A stretch of 64,000 nt of DNA from Owenia fusiformis. Taxonomy: Eukaryota > Annelida > Polychaeta > Sabellida > Oweniidae. The notes beneath the pieces were generated by a model. The model had not been told where the DNA came from, did no database searches, and worked only from the letters and a program-made list of their open reading frames with translations. Position 1 is the stretch's first letter. Each line of letters opens with the position of its first letter. The DNA lies in contig CAIIXF020000003.1 of the NCBI GenBank assembly GCA_903813345.2, forward strand, positions 25,743,248 through 25,807,247, in the 5' to 3' direction. The position numbers and the translations under genes are program-made. Shown here piece by piece: positions 11,715 to 22,454 of this stretch.

Positions 11715-12111
11715 GATGTTGAACACATTAATTCATCCCGAGTGATACATGACACGAACATAGTTAATAAAACACATGCTCATTTTGACGATCATGAGGT
11801 ACCTCAATATCAAATAAATACTCTGATACAATTGCTAGGAATCTTCTTGAATTACAATAAAACTGTTTTGGATTTTGACCGTTCTGATTTTGATGATATG
11901 ATTTTTAATTGTGGAGATTCTGATTTCTTTTCACTTTGAATCCCATAAACATGTCTTAATAGATAATCTATACATTATATCCGATAGTAAACTTCGTAAA
12001 TTGATAAAGAAAAGTTCTGAATCTCGTGTACAGAATACAATTTTATGGCTTTTTGAAGATGTTGAAATATATGCTAGAGATTGGGTTAAACGCGAACACG
12101 CCGATAAATAA
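11715..12111 (+). pseudogene. Possible broken ORF of unknown family
   Basis: Two overlapping frames both have protein-like composition. The first is open from 11715 to 11939 (..TLIQLLGIFLNYNKTVLDFD..). The second continues in another frame to 12111 (..VLIDNLYIISDSKLRKLIKK, then NTILWLFEDVEIYARDWVKR) and ends at TAA. The switch around 11911-11939 looks like a frameshift in one ancestral reading frame. AATAAA-rich text follows at 12245-12275, as after an mRNA-derived copy. I do not recognise the product; a retroposed pseudogene or a mobile-element remnant are both possible. Confidence 0.25.
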
Positions 12112-12310
12112 ATTTAAAACAATTTATAACGAATTACAACTTAATGATATGCAATTTTAAAATGTTCTAGCTTGTGATAACCCATACACACCACAGGGTG
12201 TCTTTAGCATTATTATGTAAATATGTAAATATGTAAATATGATTTTAATAAATAAAAAAATAATAAAAATAAATCTGCATTAGATCTAGATGAGTGGGTA
12301 GTGAAAGTAA

Positions 12311-13066
12311 CCCCCCTATCACACCAAATTAGTTCTTACCCGTTCTTGCCAGTCCTACGAAAAAAATCGTCAAACGGGCTCAATCTCTCTGTGGTCGGGA
12401 AATATGTCTGAAATAATTAGCTTTTTCGTTCTTAAACAGTCTTCAATACGTCCATCTCGTTCGCAGTTCGTTCAGGTCGCACCACGTCGGTGTGCAACGT
12501 CGTAGAACGCGTCCCTTAGTCTAAAAGGTCAACATGACCTGATTACAGAACGGTATGGTCGTCATCGAATTTTGAATCGATTCAAAATTCTAAAATCACA
12601 TTCCCGTCTGAGAACGATCATAAAGTTCGTAAATAGACCTTAGAAAGTTGCAACTACGTTCATTCCGTTCGCACACAGTTTAAAACCAGTTTTGAAGAAC
12701 GCAGTGTTAAATACGTTCTTAATCAGTTTAAACCCGTTTGCAATTAGTTCTACCTCGTTCTCAACACGTCCGCAGACAGTTCAACTCGTTGTTAAAACGT
12801 CCTTAGTAGGATTGAAGTGCGATGGTTCCGTTCGTAGTACGTCCAGCTCGTCGTTAGTACGTTGTCACTCGTTCTAATTGTAGAACGTGACGACCACGAG
12901 AACATTTTGAGCATTGTCTAAGTTCTAGAGGACCTACCCGTTCGAGTACGTTCGATCAAGTTTATAAATAGATCCCAAAAGGTTCTTATTAGGTCCAGTC
13001 CGTTCGTATACAGTTGAAGCCCGTTTTCGAGAACGCAGTGAGAACTAGTTTGGTGTGATAGTAGGG
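12311..13066. mobile_element. 0.75-kb terminal-inverted-repeat element rich in GAACG/CGTTC
   Basis: Left end CTATCACACCAAATTAGTTC; right end in reverse complement CTATCACACCAAACTAGTTC. Both are preceded by a C-rich CCC. The inverted repeat is therefore about 30 bp. The interior is an irregular series of CGTTCGCAGTTCG-like motifs in both orientations and contains no ORF. Flanks read GTAA on the left and TTAA on the right, so a TAA target duplication (as in PIF/Harbinger elements) is possible but not proven. Confidence 0.78.
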
Positions 13067-13499
13067 TTAAGGACATAGTAAATAGAAGAATCAGGAAACT
13101 TAAGTCAAAATTTTAAAAGTACTAAAAGGGTATTAGATGATCCACAGCTTATTGAATATTTAAAATAATTTAATAAAAAGGTATAGGTCCTAGCAGACAA
13201 CGTTTCTAATGCTGTTCATTGTAATTTGTAAAAATCCATTTGTCTGTAATTATGGCGGATTTGGATATTTTAAATCAAAATGCTGGAAATAAAATATTAC
13301 GGTTAATGCTAGTGAAGTTGAAATAGTCAGTTAAACCATCTTGACTATTTATATAAATAAAAGATCGTTACCAAAAAATGACACAATTTATTCAAAAGTC
13401 AAATGTATTTCTACATTTACCCATGGATTTTTCTGCACCTTACAAATCTATCCCCCATGACAAGTTGAAAGTGGAAATTTGGGAATAATCAAAAAGACA
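13067..13499. other. Non-coding stretch, no gene seen
   Basis: AT-rich, no recognised feature before the possible small exon at 13500. Confidence 0.4.
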
Positions 13500-13509
13500 A
13501 TGGCGAGAA
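13500..13509 (+). CDS. Candidate tiny first coding exon of the cGAS-like gene
   Basis: AAGACAATGGCGAGAA|GTAAGTC has a strong start context (A at -3, G at +4) and a perfect GTAAGT donor. The 10 coding nucleotides leave phase 1, which is exactly the phase needed to join the acceptor at 16190 (..TTTTTAG|GTGGCTTG). The joined N terminus would read M-A-R-S-G-L-N-T. The match of phase and signals is suggestive, but a 10-nt exon can occur by chance; transcript data would decide. Confidence 0.22.
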
Positions 13510-13681
13510 GTAAGTCTAAATAAATAAATTGTCATTCAAACAAGGTTTGCTTTTATGGCGATCAATATAATAAGTATATTTTTTCACCTCGGTATAACTT
13601 TGTGAGGTTTTTTCGGGCTTTTTGATTGACAATTAATTTGTAAAGTTTGGAATTACAACCTTACGTCAAAATGTAGGAATA

Positions 13682-14708
13682 TACGAGGGTATATCATAAA
13701 GTTCTCATAATATCTCTCTAATTTTTTTTATTTTCAATATATTATGATGAATTTTTCACAGAATGTGTATTATGGAATGCTGTATTAATCTATCAAAACA
13801 TATTTGGTATAACAGAAATATTATTTAAGAAATGGTTGCCATAGTAACCAGAAATCAAGGCACCCGGGGCAAATAAAAAATCGTGCAAGAATAGCACCAA
13901 GTAACCATGTTTAAGTGCATAATAAGTTATCAAACAAGCTATGAAACACATCAAATTGTTAAATATCATGTGTTCTTGACTGTTTTGAACTATTATAATG
14001 GCCATGTGAATTGTGTGATCTCATAATGGACGATTGTAATGCTTCATTAGAAGTGATGTTAGACACTACAACTGTTTTGTCAAATATTCCTAGGAAAGTC
14101 GATTTCCCCCTTTAGTTCATCTTAAATATATTTAAACCATACATAGGGTGTACTTTTGTTGATATCTTTGCAACATATTTGTTTTAAATCATCTTTAGTA
14201 TGAGCAAAGGATTTTTCGAACTTAACTGAACTTTTTATCATAGTATGAATTTATTTTTCTGATGATCTCTGCATCTATGCATTATCTTACTCAGTCATTT
14301 CTGATTATTAAGCTTTGATTCTCAGAGTATGGTATCACATTCATGAAGCATGTAAGCATCCCCTATGACATCACACAATTCACATGATCAATTTATTTTA
14401 GAGTAAAAGCATTTAACAACATATTCAAAATAACATTTTAATGTGTTTGATAATTTATGAGAGTTAATTACGAATGTAAACATGGTTAATTAAGCTCATT
14501 CTCTCAATTATTTTTATATGCCCCGGGTCACCCGATTTCCCGTTACTATGGCAACCGTTACTTATCTAATATATCTGTTATACCAAATATTTTTTGGCAG
14601 ATTAATACAGTATTCTATACTGCAGATTCTATGAAAATTTCATTAGAATATATTGAAAAATAAAAAAATTAGAGAGATATTATGAGAACTTTATGATATA
14701 CCCTCGTA
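13682..14708. mobile_element. 1.0-kb foldback element with mariner-like termini
   Basis: The left arm starts TACGAGGGTATATCATAAAG and the right arm ends with its reverse complement CTTTATGATATACCCTCGTA. Both are flanked by TA (13680-13681 and 14709-14710), the target duplication of Tc1/mariner elements. TACGAGGGT is a common mariner-type terminus. The arms stay complementary for over 200 bp (CTCATAATATCTCTCTAATT, GGTTGCCATAGTAAC, CCCGGG) and more loosely towards the middle. No transposase remains. Confidence 0.85.
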
Positions 14709-14710
14709 TA

Positions 14711-15415
14711 CCAATGGGAACAGATTGTACTCCTCTTTTAGCAGACCTTTTTCTACATATTGCAAAATTATTTAACAAGACAGACAGATGTTAAGTAGAC
14801 CTGTTAAGTTTAAATAAACATAAATTTAAAGATTTTTTAAGTGAGATACACTGTATACCCTTTTGAAATAGACTTTACAAATGGATTTTAACATAAGTGG
14901 GCCTTATCTTGACCTTCCAATTAACATTAAACTCGATAACAGCATATATTGTAAGTTATATAATAAAGGCGACGACTTAAATTTTTATTTTTCTCTACAT
15001 TTGTATAGTATCATTCCATTGAACCCAGCATATTGCATCTATGTATCCCAGCTTATTAGATACAGCAGGGCATGCTCGAAATATTTAGATTTAAAGTCAA
15101 GACATAATATTTTACTGATAAAATTCTTATACTTATAAAAAAACTTGAGAAATTCTTTCTAGGCTTTGCTGAAAAGTCATTAATTTTGAAGTTTCAAGTT
15201 TTGCTACTTGATATGCTTAGAGGTGTAGGAATCGTAAGATTTGGATATGCTTAGAGATGACAACGAACTCTCACATTTTCACTTGGCACCTTTTTGGGTG
15301 GGTCCCGGCCATGGCATTAGTGGTTGAGAAACAAGGATCGGAACGAGCCATAGTTTTTCTCCTGATGACCACAATATCGGTGTTTTATTGATTATGGCGA
15401 CGGGTGACTCTGTGA
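14711..15415. other. Non-coding stretch, no gene seen
   Basis: No supported exon. The ORF at 14881-15138 is AT-driven and shows no motif. Confidence 0.45.
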
Positions 15416-15490
15416 TACCATTTGCATTCGTTTGACTTCACTTCTTAAGAGAGTCTTCGTAGTTTATAACTAGACTCTGCGCGCAGGGTA
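15416..15490 (+). mobile_element. 75-bp short form of the TACCCT..AGGGTA element
   Basis: Begins TACCATTTGCATTCGTTTGA and ends CTCTGCGCGCAGGGTA. It is flanked by CTCTGTGA on both sides (15408-15415 and 15492-15499), i.e. an 8-bp perfect or 9-bp one-mismatch target duplication. Compared with the full copies (41025, 52971, 59720) it lacks the interior between CTTCG and TAGTTTA. Confidence 0.82.
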
Positions 15491-15499
15491 GCTCTGTGA

Positions 15500-16190
15500 G
15501 GGCTCGACTTATCGATCGCAGTATCAGAGCTAGATGGTCCTCCATAGACCATCTGTACTTTTTGTGCTAAGGCTTTTGAATTTAACTTAGCATTCCTCTC
15601 TTTTATGAAGAGTAAAAATAATTTTCAGTATCAATTTTTTGTAATAATCTGAACAAAGTACGAGATTCCTCATATGAAACCATTCCGTTAAAATCTTAAA
15701 AAACGAATATAACTTCATCAAACATCAAAAAAGAATACACTAGGTTGAAAATTGGGAAATCACTTATTGTCGTAACGGTATTACTCTGTACATGTAGCTC
15801 GCGAAAAGTCGAACTAATATTCGCGAAACCTCAGAAATCTCGCTAATATTACAGCTAAATTGTTTCATAGACTCTCTATATTATATACTCATTTGGTATT
15901 ATGGGCTCAGAAAAACAATTTGAATTTGTGTCCTCATTTTGAAAATAAAATAGTGTTTAAGATATTGCCTAGCTTTAATGTGCTACACATTTAATCAGTA
16001 GTTAATAAAAATATGTGCATCATGACATCTATTTAGTTTTTTTCTTTTTAAAGAAGTAACTATTTTGAAATATAATCTTATAGACATCCAGTCTTTCAAA
16101 ATGGCTGTCATATACTTATGATGTAGCCATTTCTGAGACATATAATGAGTATTAGTTTGTTTCTATTTTGGCCTAACCCCATATTTTTAG
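15500..16190. other. Probable intron or upstream region of the cGAS-like gene
   Basis: No exon seen. It ends in a strong 3' splice signal: a pyrimidine-rich run to ATATTTTTAG at 16190, followed by coding sequence. The ATG at 16145 lies inside this run. Confidence 0.55.
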
Positions 16191-17335
16191 GTGGCTTGAA
16201 TACGTCTACCGATGGCCAACTGGAAAGATATGTTAATGATAGATACAGTAAAGCGAGCATAGATTACTCTGACCCAACTATAACAAAACATATTGGAGAA
16301 ATTGAAGCTTTCGTGGATAAGATTACAGATGCCCTGGGTGACAAATACCCTGTCCTTAGAGTAAGGAAGAGATCGAACCGAGGTAGCATGTACAATCAAA
16401 CAAAAGTCTATCCCCCCGACGAGGTCGACTTTGTTTTGATTCCTGATATATCTTATGATAAATCTAAAGTCAAAGTCGAAGACACATCAAAGTCTTACAA
16501 CACTAACAGTGGCATTGTTAGCATAACCGATCAAGATATTGTGGATAAACTAAATGGTGTTAAGAATGGTAGGCCTATCACGTTTAAGAAGGGGGACAAT
16601 ATAAGAAGGAAGGATTTCGTTAAACTGTTGGTATATGCAACAAAAGAGTGCATCTCTCAATGGGAAAATGTCTGGACAGTGGAAGAGCATGGCCCGGCTG
16701 TTTGTGTTCTGGCCAGGATGCCTCTGTGTTGGGTGTCTATAGATCTTTGTTTCTGCTTTGAGGAATCGAAGACTGAGCGAGGGAGACATGTTCTAGTGCC
16801 AATTGAACCATCTATTACATCTGGTGATCGCACCAGGTTTAGGGAGGACCGTTGGACATTATCAGTGTGTGATATACCACCAGACAGCACTCGAGTCCAA
16901 CTAAACGAACTACATAGGAAGCTACTGGTTGTCCTTAAATCTATATTTCAAACTGGGAGCCAGTTCTTGCTACAATGTCATACTCCAAGCTCGCATATAT
17001 TGATCACATTTGTTGAGACGCATCAGATGAAATGTGTTGAGAAACAAGGGATGCAAAATATTGTAAAGTGCTTTAGAGAGGTGATCGAGGATATCATGAA
17101 CATCGCGAAATCAGCTCTTAACAGAAAACTCCCAGATATTGACTTCCGTCGAGTGAATGGGGGAAGCTCTAGGCAGGTGAATGTAGTAACTTCCTGGAGC
17201 AGAACTTTCATCAAGAATGTCATTAGTACTTGTCTCCAAAAACACTTACTGAATGATATAAAGGATTGGAAAATGGAAAGTAAAGCGCATTCTGTTAGTG
17301 TACAAGAAGCAACAAGAGAAGTCTCCAATCAGTGA
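16191..17335 (+). CDS. cGAS/Mab-21-like nucleotidyltransferase (cGAS-like receptor candidate)
   Basis: A Mab-21/cGAS-fold protein. The nucleotidyltransferase signature is complete. In the frame counted from the ATG at 16145 there is Gly80-Ser81 in NRGSMYNQTKV, then E93-V-D95 exactly 12 residues after the Ser as in cGAS. A third acidic residue, D200, lies in the beta-strand CWVSIDLCFCFE. A Mab-21-like helical C-terminal half follows (RWTLSVCDIPPD.., ELHRKLLVVLKSIF, SSHILITFVETH). Known family members sense nucleic acids and make cyclic dinucleotides that activate STING; inactive Mab-21 proteins usually lack the acidic triad. No CC-type zinc thumb is visible, as in many invertebrate relatives. 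The ATG-initiated frame gives 396 residues, but its first 15 codons overlap a polypyrimidine tract ending TTTTTAG, so I start the exon at 16191. The stop is the TGA at 17333-17335. Confidence 0.85.
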
Positions 17336-17841
17336 TCAACATCACAAGTGGTGATGACTGTACTGATCAGAGTTCTCATAAAAGTAGTCCTCCTTCAAAG
17401 AAGAAAAGGCCGTAAATGGTAATGTCATGACGGTAGAATATGACATTGGAGTGTATGATTTGGGGTTATGGGACAGACTACTATATCTAGTAATCAGACA
17501 TAACTAAGACAGTGAATCAAAAAAGCGTCTGGAATGGCAGATGATGACGAATTGATTGGCAAACAAGTATGTATGTATTATTAGTATTTTCGATATAAAT
17601 CAAAAGAGCTACGTAGGTTATTATAACAAAGTCAGACTATTATATCTTGGATTACAATTAATATTGTCTTGGCAAAACAGGTATATTTTAGAAGAGTTTA
17701 TAATATAGTGATAATTTAGTTAATCAGACGAAGTGATATAAAGGGACAATGAACCTATCAACATACTTTTTCAAAAATGATTAACATAATTTTCACTGTA
17801 AAGGCAACTTTTTATTGTAATGTTTAATGCATAATTAGAAT
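17336..17841. other. 3' flank of the cGAS-like gene
   Basis: The first 80 bases are open in another frame (..SHKSSPPSKKKRP then TAA, see findings). No other ORF and no clear poly(A) signal seen. Confidence 0.45.
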
Positions 17842-18652
17842 GTGCTTTGGGATATGCCTAAATGGGAAAAGTGGATTGCCCCAGGGATGTTAGAGATACT
17901 GAATTTGGATTACCAAAATGAGCTGAAATCTATAGATTGCATGAGTTCGAGGGGATATAGAGAAGCCGTCCATCCATTTCATTTTCGTAAAAACGCGCAA
18001 TCTTTGATAACTCAAGTACCAATGGACGGATTTAGTTCAAATTTACGCTGATGCCTAGTAACAAAAATACTTTGCCTAAGAAGTAATTTTCAAGATGGGG
18101 GCTGAATTTTGAAATGGCCTATATTTTTCGTAAAAACCATTTTCAAAATTTATACGATTGATCGTACGATTGATCTGAAAGAAATGCTAGGAGATTGAAA
18201 AAGAACGTAATATTTGATAACTAAATACCAATTGACGGATTTGGTTCAAATTTTATATGTTGATGTCAAGGGACAAGGGACAAAGCTCTGCTAAAGAAGA
18301 AATTTTCAAGATATGGCCACTGAATTTCAAAATGGCTGCCATTTTTCGCACAAAAACGTATTCTTTTCAATAACTGAAATTCTAGTCTGTTGATGCCAAG
18401 ATACAAACAAGCTCTGCTAAAAAGACATTTTCAAGATGGCAGCTGAATTTCAAAATGGCCGCCATTTTTCGTTAGAAACCGTAATCTTTGATAACTCGGT
18501 TACCAGTTGATGGATTTGGTTCAGATATTATATGCTACCTTGGGACAAGGGAGCTCTGTTCAAGAAATTTTCAAGATGGCCGCTATTTATCAAAATATGT
18601 TTTGTTCAGCTCAGTGGGATTTGCTCGGCGGAGTTGCTGTTTTTCTAGTTAT
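17842..18652 (+). repeat. Dispersed 'CAAGATGGC' repeat, copy B, with tandem units
   Basis: About four degenerate units of 130-220 bp. Each has AATNTTTGATAACTNNNTACCA, ACGGATTTGGTTCAAATTT, GGGACAAGGGA..GCTCTGCT, AAGAAATTTTCAAGATGG and AAAATGGCCGCCATTTTTCG blocks. The right end (GGAGTTGCTGTTTTTCTAGTT) matches copy A at 733-1210 in reverse complement. The ORF at 17842-18051 is part of the repeat. Confidence 0.75.
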
Positions 18653-18852
18653 CATTAAGATTATCTTTAAGATAATAAGTTGATCTTTAAGATATGGCCG
18701 TCTTCATGGTCAGAAAATAATCCAAGATATAACCGTTTGAAATTGTTTGCGATAACTTACGTGGCCTTTTAAAGATGAGTTGTAGCGTTGAGTAATAATT
18801 AATATTATCCCTTGGTTGCAAGGATATGGATATCATATTTAAGCAAAAAATT

Positions 18853-18925
18853 CCCAAACCATCGAATATCACTTCTTAAAAAGTGATATTCGATGGTTTC
18901 AAGAGTGATATTCGATGGTTTTGAT
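18853..18925. repeat. Perfect hairpin plus a third half-copy
   Basis: AAACCATCGAATATCACTT and its exact inverse AAGTGATATTCGATGGTTT are separated by a few bases. A second direct copy AGTGATATTCGATGGTTTT follows. It is the kind of sequence left by a small palindromic element. Confidence 0.8.
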
Positions 18926-19829
18926 TTTTTCTAAAAATAAGTAATTGTAGTAATTTTGATTTTTCTACAATTGCAATTTTAGCTGTTGTCAAAATGGGAC
19001 CATTCCCCTCCTATGAAGACTTTCCCTCATGGAAAGATGATATGCAGACAAAGTCCTACACACATTTTGGTAGTCAAGGCCAGACAAATAGAGCCTCAAA
19101 GAAAAAAGGTTGGTTTTATAAAATACTAATACAGTAAAACCTGTGTACAGTGAACACCTATGGAGCCACAAAAAATGTGTTCACTTTAAAGCAATGTGTT
19201 CACTACAGATAGAGTGAGGAATTCACTTAGACATATAGATCTTAGTCTTACATACTCGTTCACCCCACCATATTACTGATTCTCGAGTGTTATTTAGGGC
19301 AAAATGATATCCCATATCAAACATTTGATTTTTCCTGAAGTATCATAAACAGAACCTTGTGTGCTTCCTCAGAGTCTCTAGATGTATGAGTACATTATGT
19401 TAGGCTAGGTCTAAAAATTCTTTTAGGTCAAAGGAGGAATTTAATGTCACAAAGATGGATACAACATCAATAGAACACAGAGTTCTAGCCAGTTGTTGGG
19501 ATAGTGGTGTCTGGCTAGTATAACATTTTGGAAGAAAATAGAATATGGCACGGTACATGTAGATATGTATCGACCGTGATCATCTTACTGAGGTTTGTAT
19601 TATTCTGTTATTCACAAATTGCCCTCAGTACCAATCAATCAATAGAAATATATCAAAAATCAATTTCTAATAGATAGACACAATCTTTAATAACAATAAA
19701 ACTTAACTTAAATTTAACAATAAAAACAATCATTTCGAGTGAAGCACGTTCGCGCCTTTTTTAGTACTTTTTGTATATGATGGTAATAGACTTCCGACGA
19801 ATTTCGTCTAAGCACGACCGACATAGACA
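18926..19829. other. Non-coding, with a fragment of the AAACCTGT repeat
   Basis: 19130-19215 (CAGTAAAACCTGTGTACAGTG..GTGTTCACT) resembles the module seen at 25307 and 42740. No gene seen. Confidence 0.5.
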
Positions 19830-20454
19830 TAGTCATTTACGGAAAGCTATAGGGGACATGCGCATAATTCAAAATCGAATGGAGTTTTAACATGGGAGTG
19901 ATATCACACACCGCGGCCCAGTCAGATAGATTTCATCGCGCACTGAATGAATTACAGGGGCCGCGTTGTGCAAAGTTAATTAAAATAAAGTGCGCAGAAA
20001 TTCCGGCATTCAGTGCGCGATGAAAAAATGATTATCTGTGAATAAATAACGAATAAAGATTCGTGGCACCACGAATTTGATTTTTTTCGAAAGACTGCGG
20101 AGTGAACCAGCGAAATGACAATTTTGGATAATATTGATGGCTCTAACGAGGAGAACTTTGAAATTTCCCGATTCTACCGCGCAGCACATCCAGGACCATG
20201 ATGCGCACTTTTATCAGATTCGATTCTAATATGGTTTCAAAGATAATGTTCATTAAAAGAGGGCGTATGCATACAGATTACACATGGCGTTATGTTGAAG
20301 TGACCCTTGCAAAGGGTTCCATTGAAAATATATTATTTTGGGCCATTTCATATCTTTTAATTGATATTGTATAAAATATTTTCAATGTTTGAAAATTATA
20401 ATCTTATAAATAACATTTTATGTAATAAAACTGTAACGAAATGGTAAATACGGA

Positions 20455-22075
20455 ATATGATGCAATACAATGCAGTGCAATATGATGTTATACAATGCAG
20501 TGCAATATGATGCAATACAATGTGGTGCAATATGATGTAATACAATGCGGTGCAATATGATGCAATATAATGCAGAGCAATATGATGCAATACAATGCAG
20601 TGCAATATGATGCGGTACAATGTAGTGTAATATGATGCAATACAAAGCAGTGTTATATGATGCAATACAAAGCAGTGTTATATGATGCAAAAAATGCAGT
20701 GCAATATGATACAATACAATGTAGTGCAATATAATACAATAAAATGCAGTGCAATACGATGCAATACAATACAGTGCAATATAATGCAATACAATGCAGT
20801 GCAATGCAATACAGTGCAAAACAATGCCGTGCAGTGCAATACAATGTAGTTCATTTCAATACAATGCAGTACAATACATCGCAGTTCAATACAGTGCAAT
20901 ACAATGTAGTGCAATGCAGTGCAATAAAATACAATACAGTTACAATGTAATTCATTTCAATACAATGCAGTGCAATACAATGTGGTACAGTGCAATACAA
21001 TGCAGTGCAATACAATACATCACAGTTCAATACAGCGCAATACAATGTAGTTCAATGCAGTGCAATAAAATACAATACAGTGCAATTCAATACAATGCAA
21101 TACAACACAGTGCAATACAATACAATGCTGTGCAATACAATACATTACACTGCAATAAAATACAATGCAGTGTAATAAAATGCAGTGTAAATCAAGACAA
21201 TGCAATACAATACTGTGCAATACAAAGCAATGCAGTGTAATACAATACAGTGCAACACAATGTGGTACAGTGCAATACAATGCAGTGCAATACAATACAT
21301 CGCAGTTCAATACAGTGCAATACAATGTAGTGCAATGCAGTGCAATAAAATACAATACAGTTACAATGTAATTCATTTCAATACAATGCAGTGCAATACA
21401 ATGTGGTACAGTGCAATACAATGCAGTGCAATACAATACATCACAGTTCAATACAGTGCAACACAATGTAGTGCAATGCAGTGCAATAAAATACAATACA
21501 GTTACAATGTAGTTCATTTCAATACAATGCAGTGCAATACAATGTGGTGCAGTGCAATACAATGCAGTGCAATACAATACATCGCAGTTCAATACAGTGC
21601 AGTGCAATACAATACAGTGCAATACAATGTAGTGCAAAGCAGTGCAATAAAATACAATACAGTGCAATTCAATACAATGCAATACAATACAAAACAATGC
21701 TGTGCAATAGAATACAGTACACTGCAGTACAATACAATGCAGTGCAATAAAATACAATGCAGTGTAATAAAATGCAGTGTAATTCAAGACAATGCAATAC
21801 AATACTGTGCAATACAATACAGTGCAATATAATACAATGCAGTGCACTGCAATGCAATGCAATACAATATGGTGCAGTGCAATATATTGCAGTTCAATTC
21901 AAAACAATGCAGTGTAATACAATGCAGTGCAACACAATGTGGTACAGTGCAATACATTATAATGCAGTGCAATACAATACAATGCAGTGCAATACAATAA
22001 AATGCAGTACAATACAATACAATGATGTGCTATACAATACAATACAATGCAATGAAATGCAATTCAATGCTATGA
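20455..22075. repeat. 1.6-kb satellite of TACAATGCAG-type units
   Basis: The basic period is 5-10 bp (TGCAA/TACAA/TGCAG/TGTAG) over the whole stretch. A higher-order repeat of about 140 bp starts TACAGTTACAATGTAATTCA, with clear copies near 20936, 21355 and 21497. All long reading frames here, on both strands (Gln-Cys-Asn or Leu-His-Cys-Ile repeats), are by-products of the period and not genes. Confidence 0.93.
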
Positions 22076-22271
22076 ATGTACACCTTCTACAGTCAAATAA
22101 ACACAGATAAAATTGTAATAGTATGTTAGTGTATGGAGTTTGAAGTGGGTGGGGGATACAATTACCAGTCTGCTGATTGATGACTTAATAACTTAGAAAA
22201 TATCTCCTAGCTTTTAACAGGTGGCACTTATGTCTACCTTATGTTCTTGAACAATCTCGTCTAAGAATACA

Positions 22272-22454
22272 GACCCGTATCCTGGATTAACCTGGGGGAG
22301 TGGTTTTACCAAGGGGGAGATTTTGCCAAGAGGGGGGAGCTTTTTGACAGTTATGGCAAAAAAATCATGCGAAAAGTGCTAAGAATGGTGAAAAACTGCA
22401 TGATTTTGAACGAATATTTGGCAAGGGGGGGGTGAGGCCCCCTGGCTACGGCCA
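22272..22454. mobile_element. 'GGCCCGTAGCCAG' small element, copy 1
   Basis: A left end like ACCCGTATCCTGG and a right end CCTGGCTACGGCC, with the family body ATCATGCGAAAAGTGCTAAGA and AAACTGCATGATTTTGAA between G-rich stretches. Related copies are at 24955, 34895, 44513, 56088 and 58320. Confidence 0.7.

Noticed and set aside
16145-16190. First 15 codons of the cGAS-like ORF as true N terminus or signal peptide (MSISLFLFWPNPIFL)
   Set aside because: The stretch is a polypyrimidine tract ending in TTTTTAG and looks like an intron end, although use of this ATG cannot be excluded.
20396-22110. Many long ORFs on both strands, up to 280 codons, Cys/His/Ile- or Gln/Cys/Asn-rich
   Set aside because: They follow from a 5-10-bp satellite that lacks stop codons in several frames; no start context, domain or splice signal.
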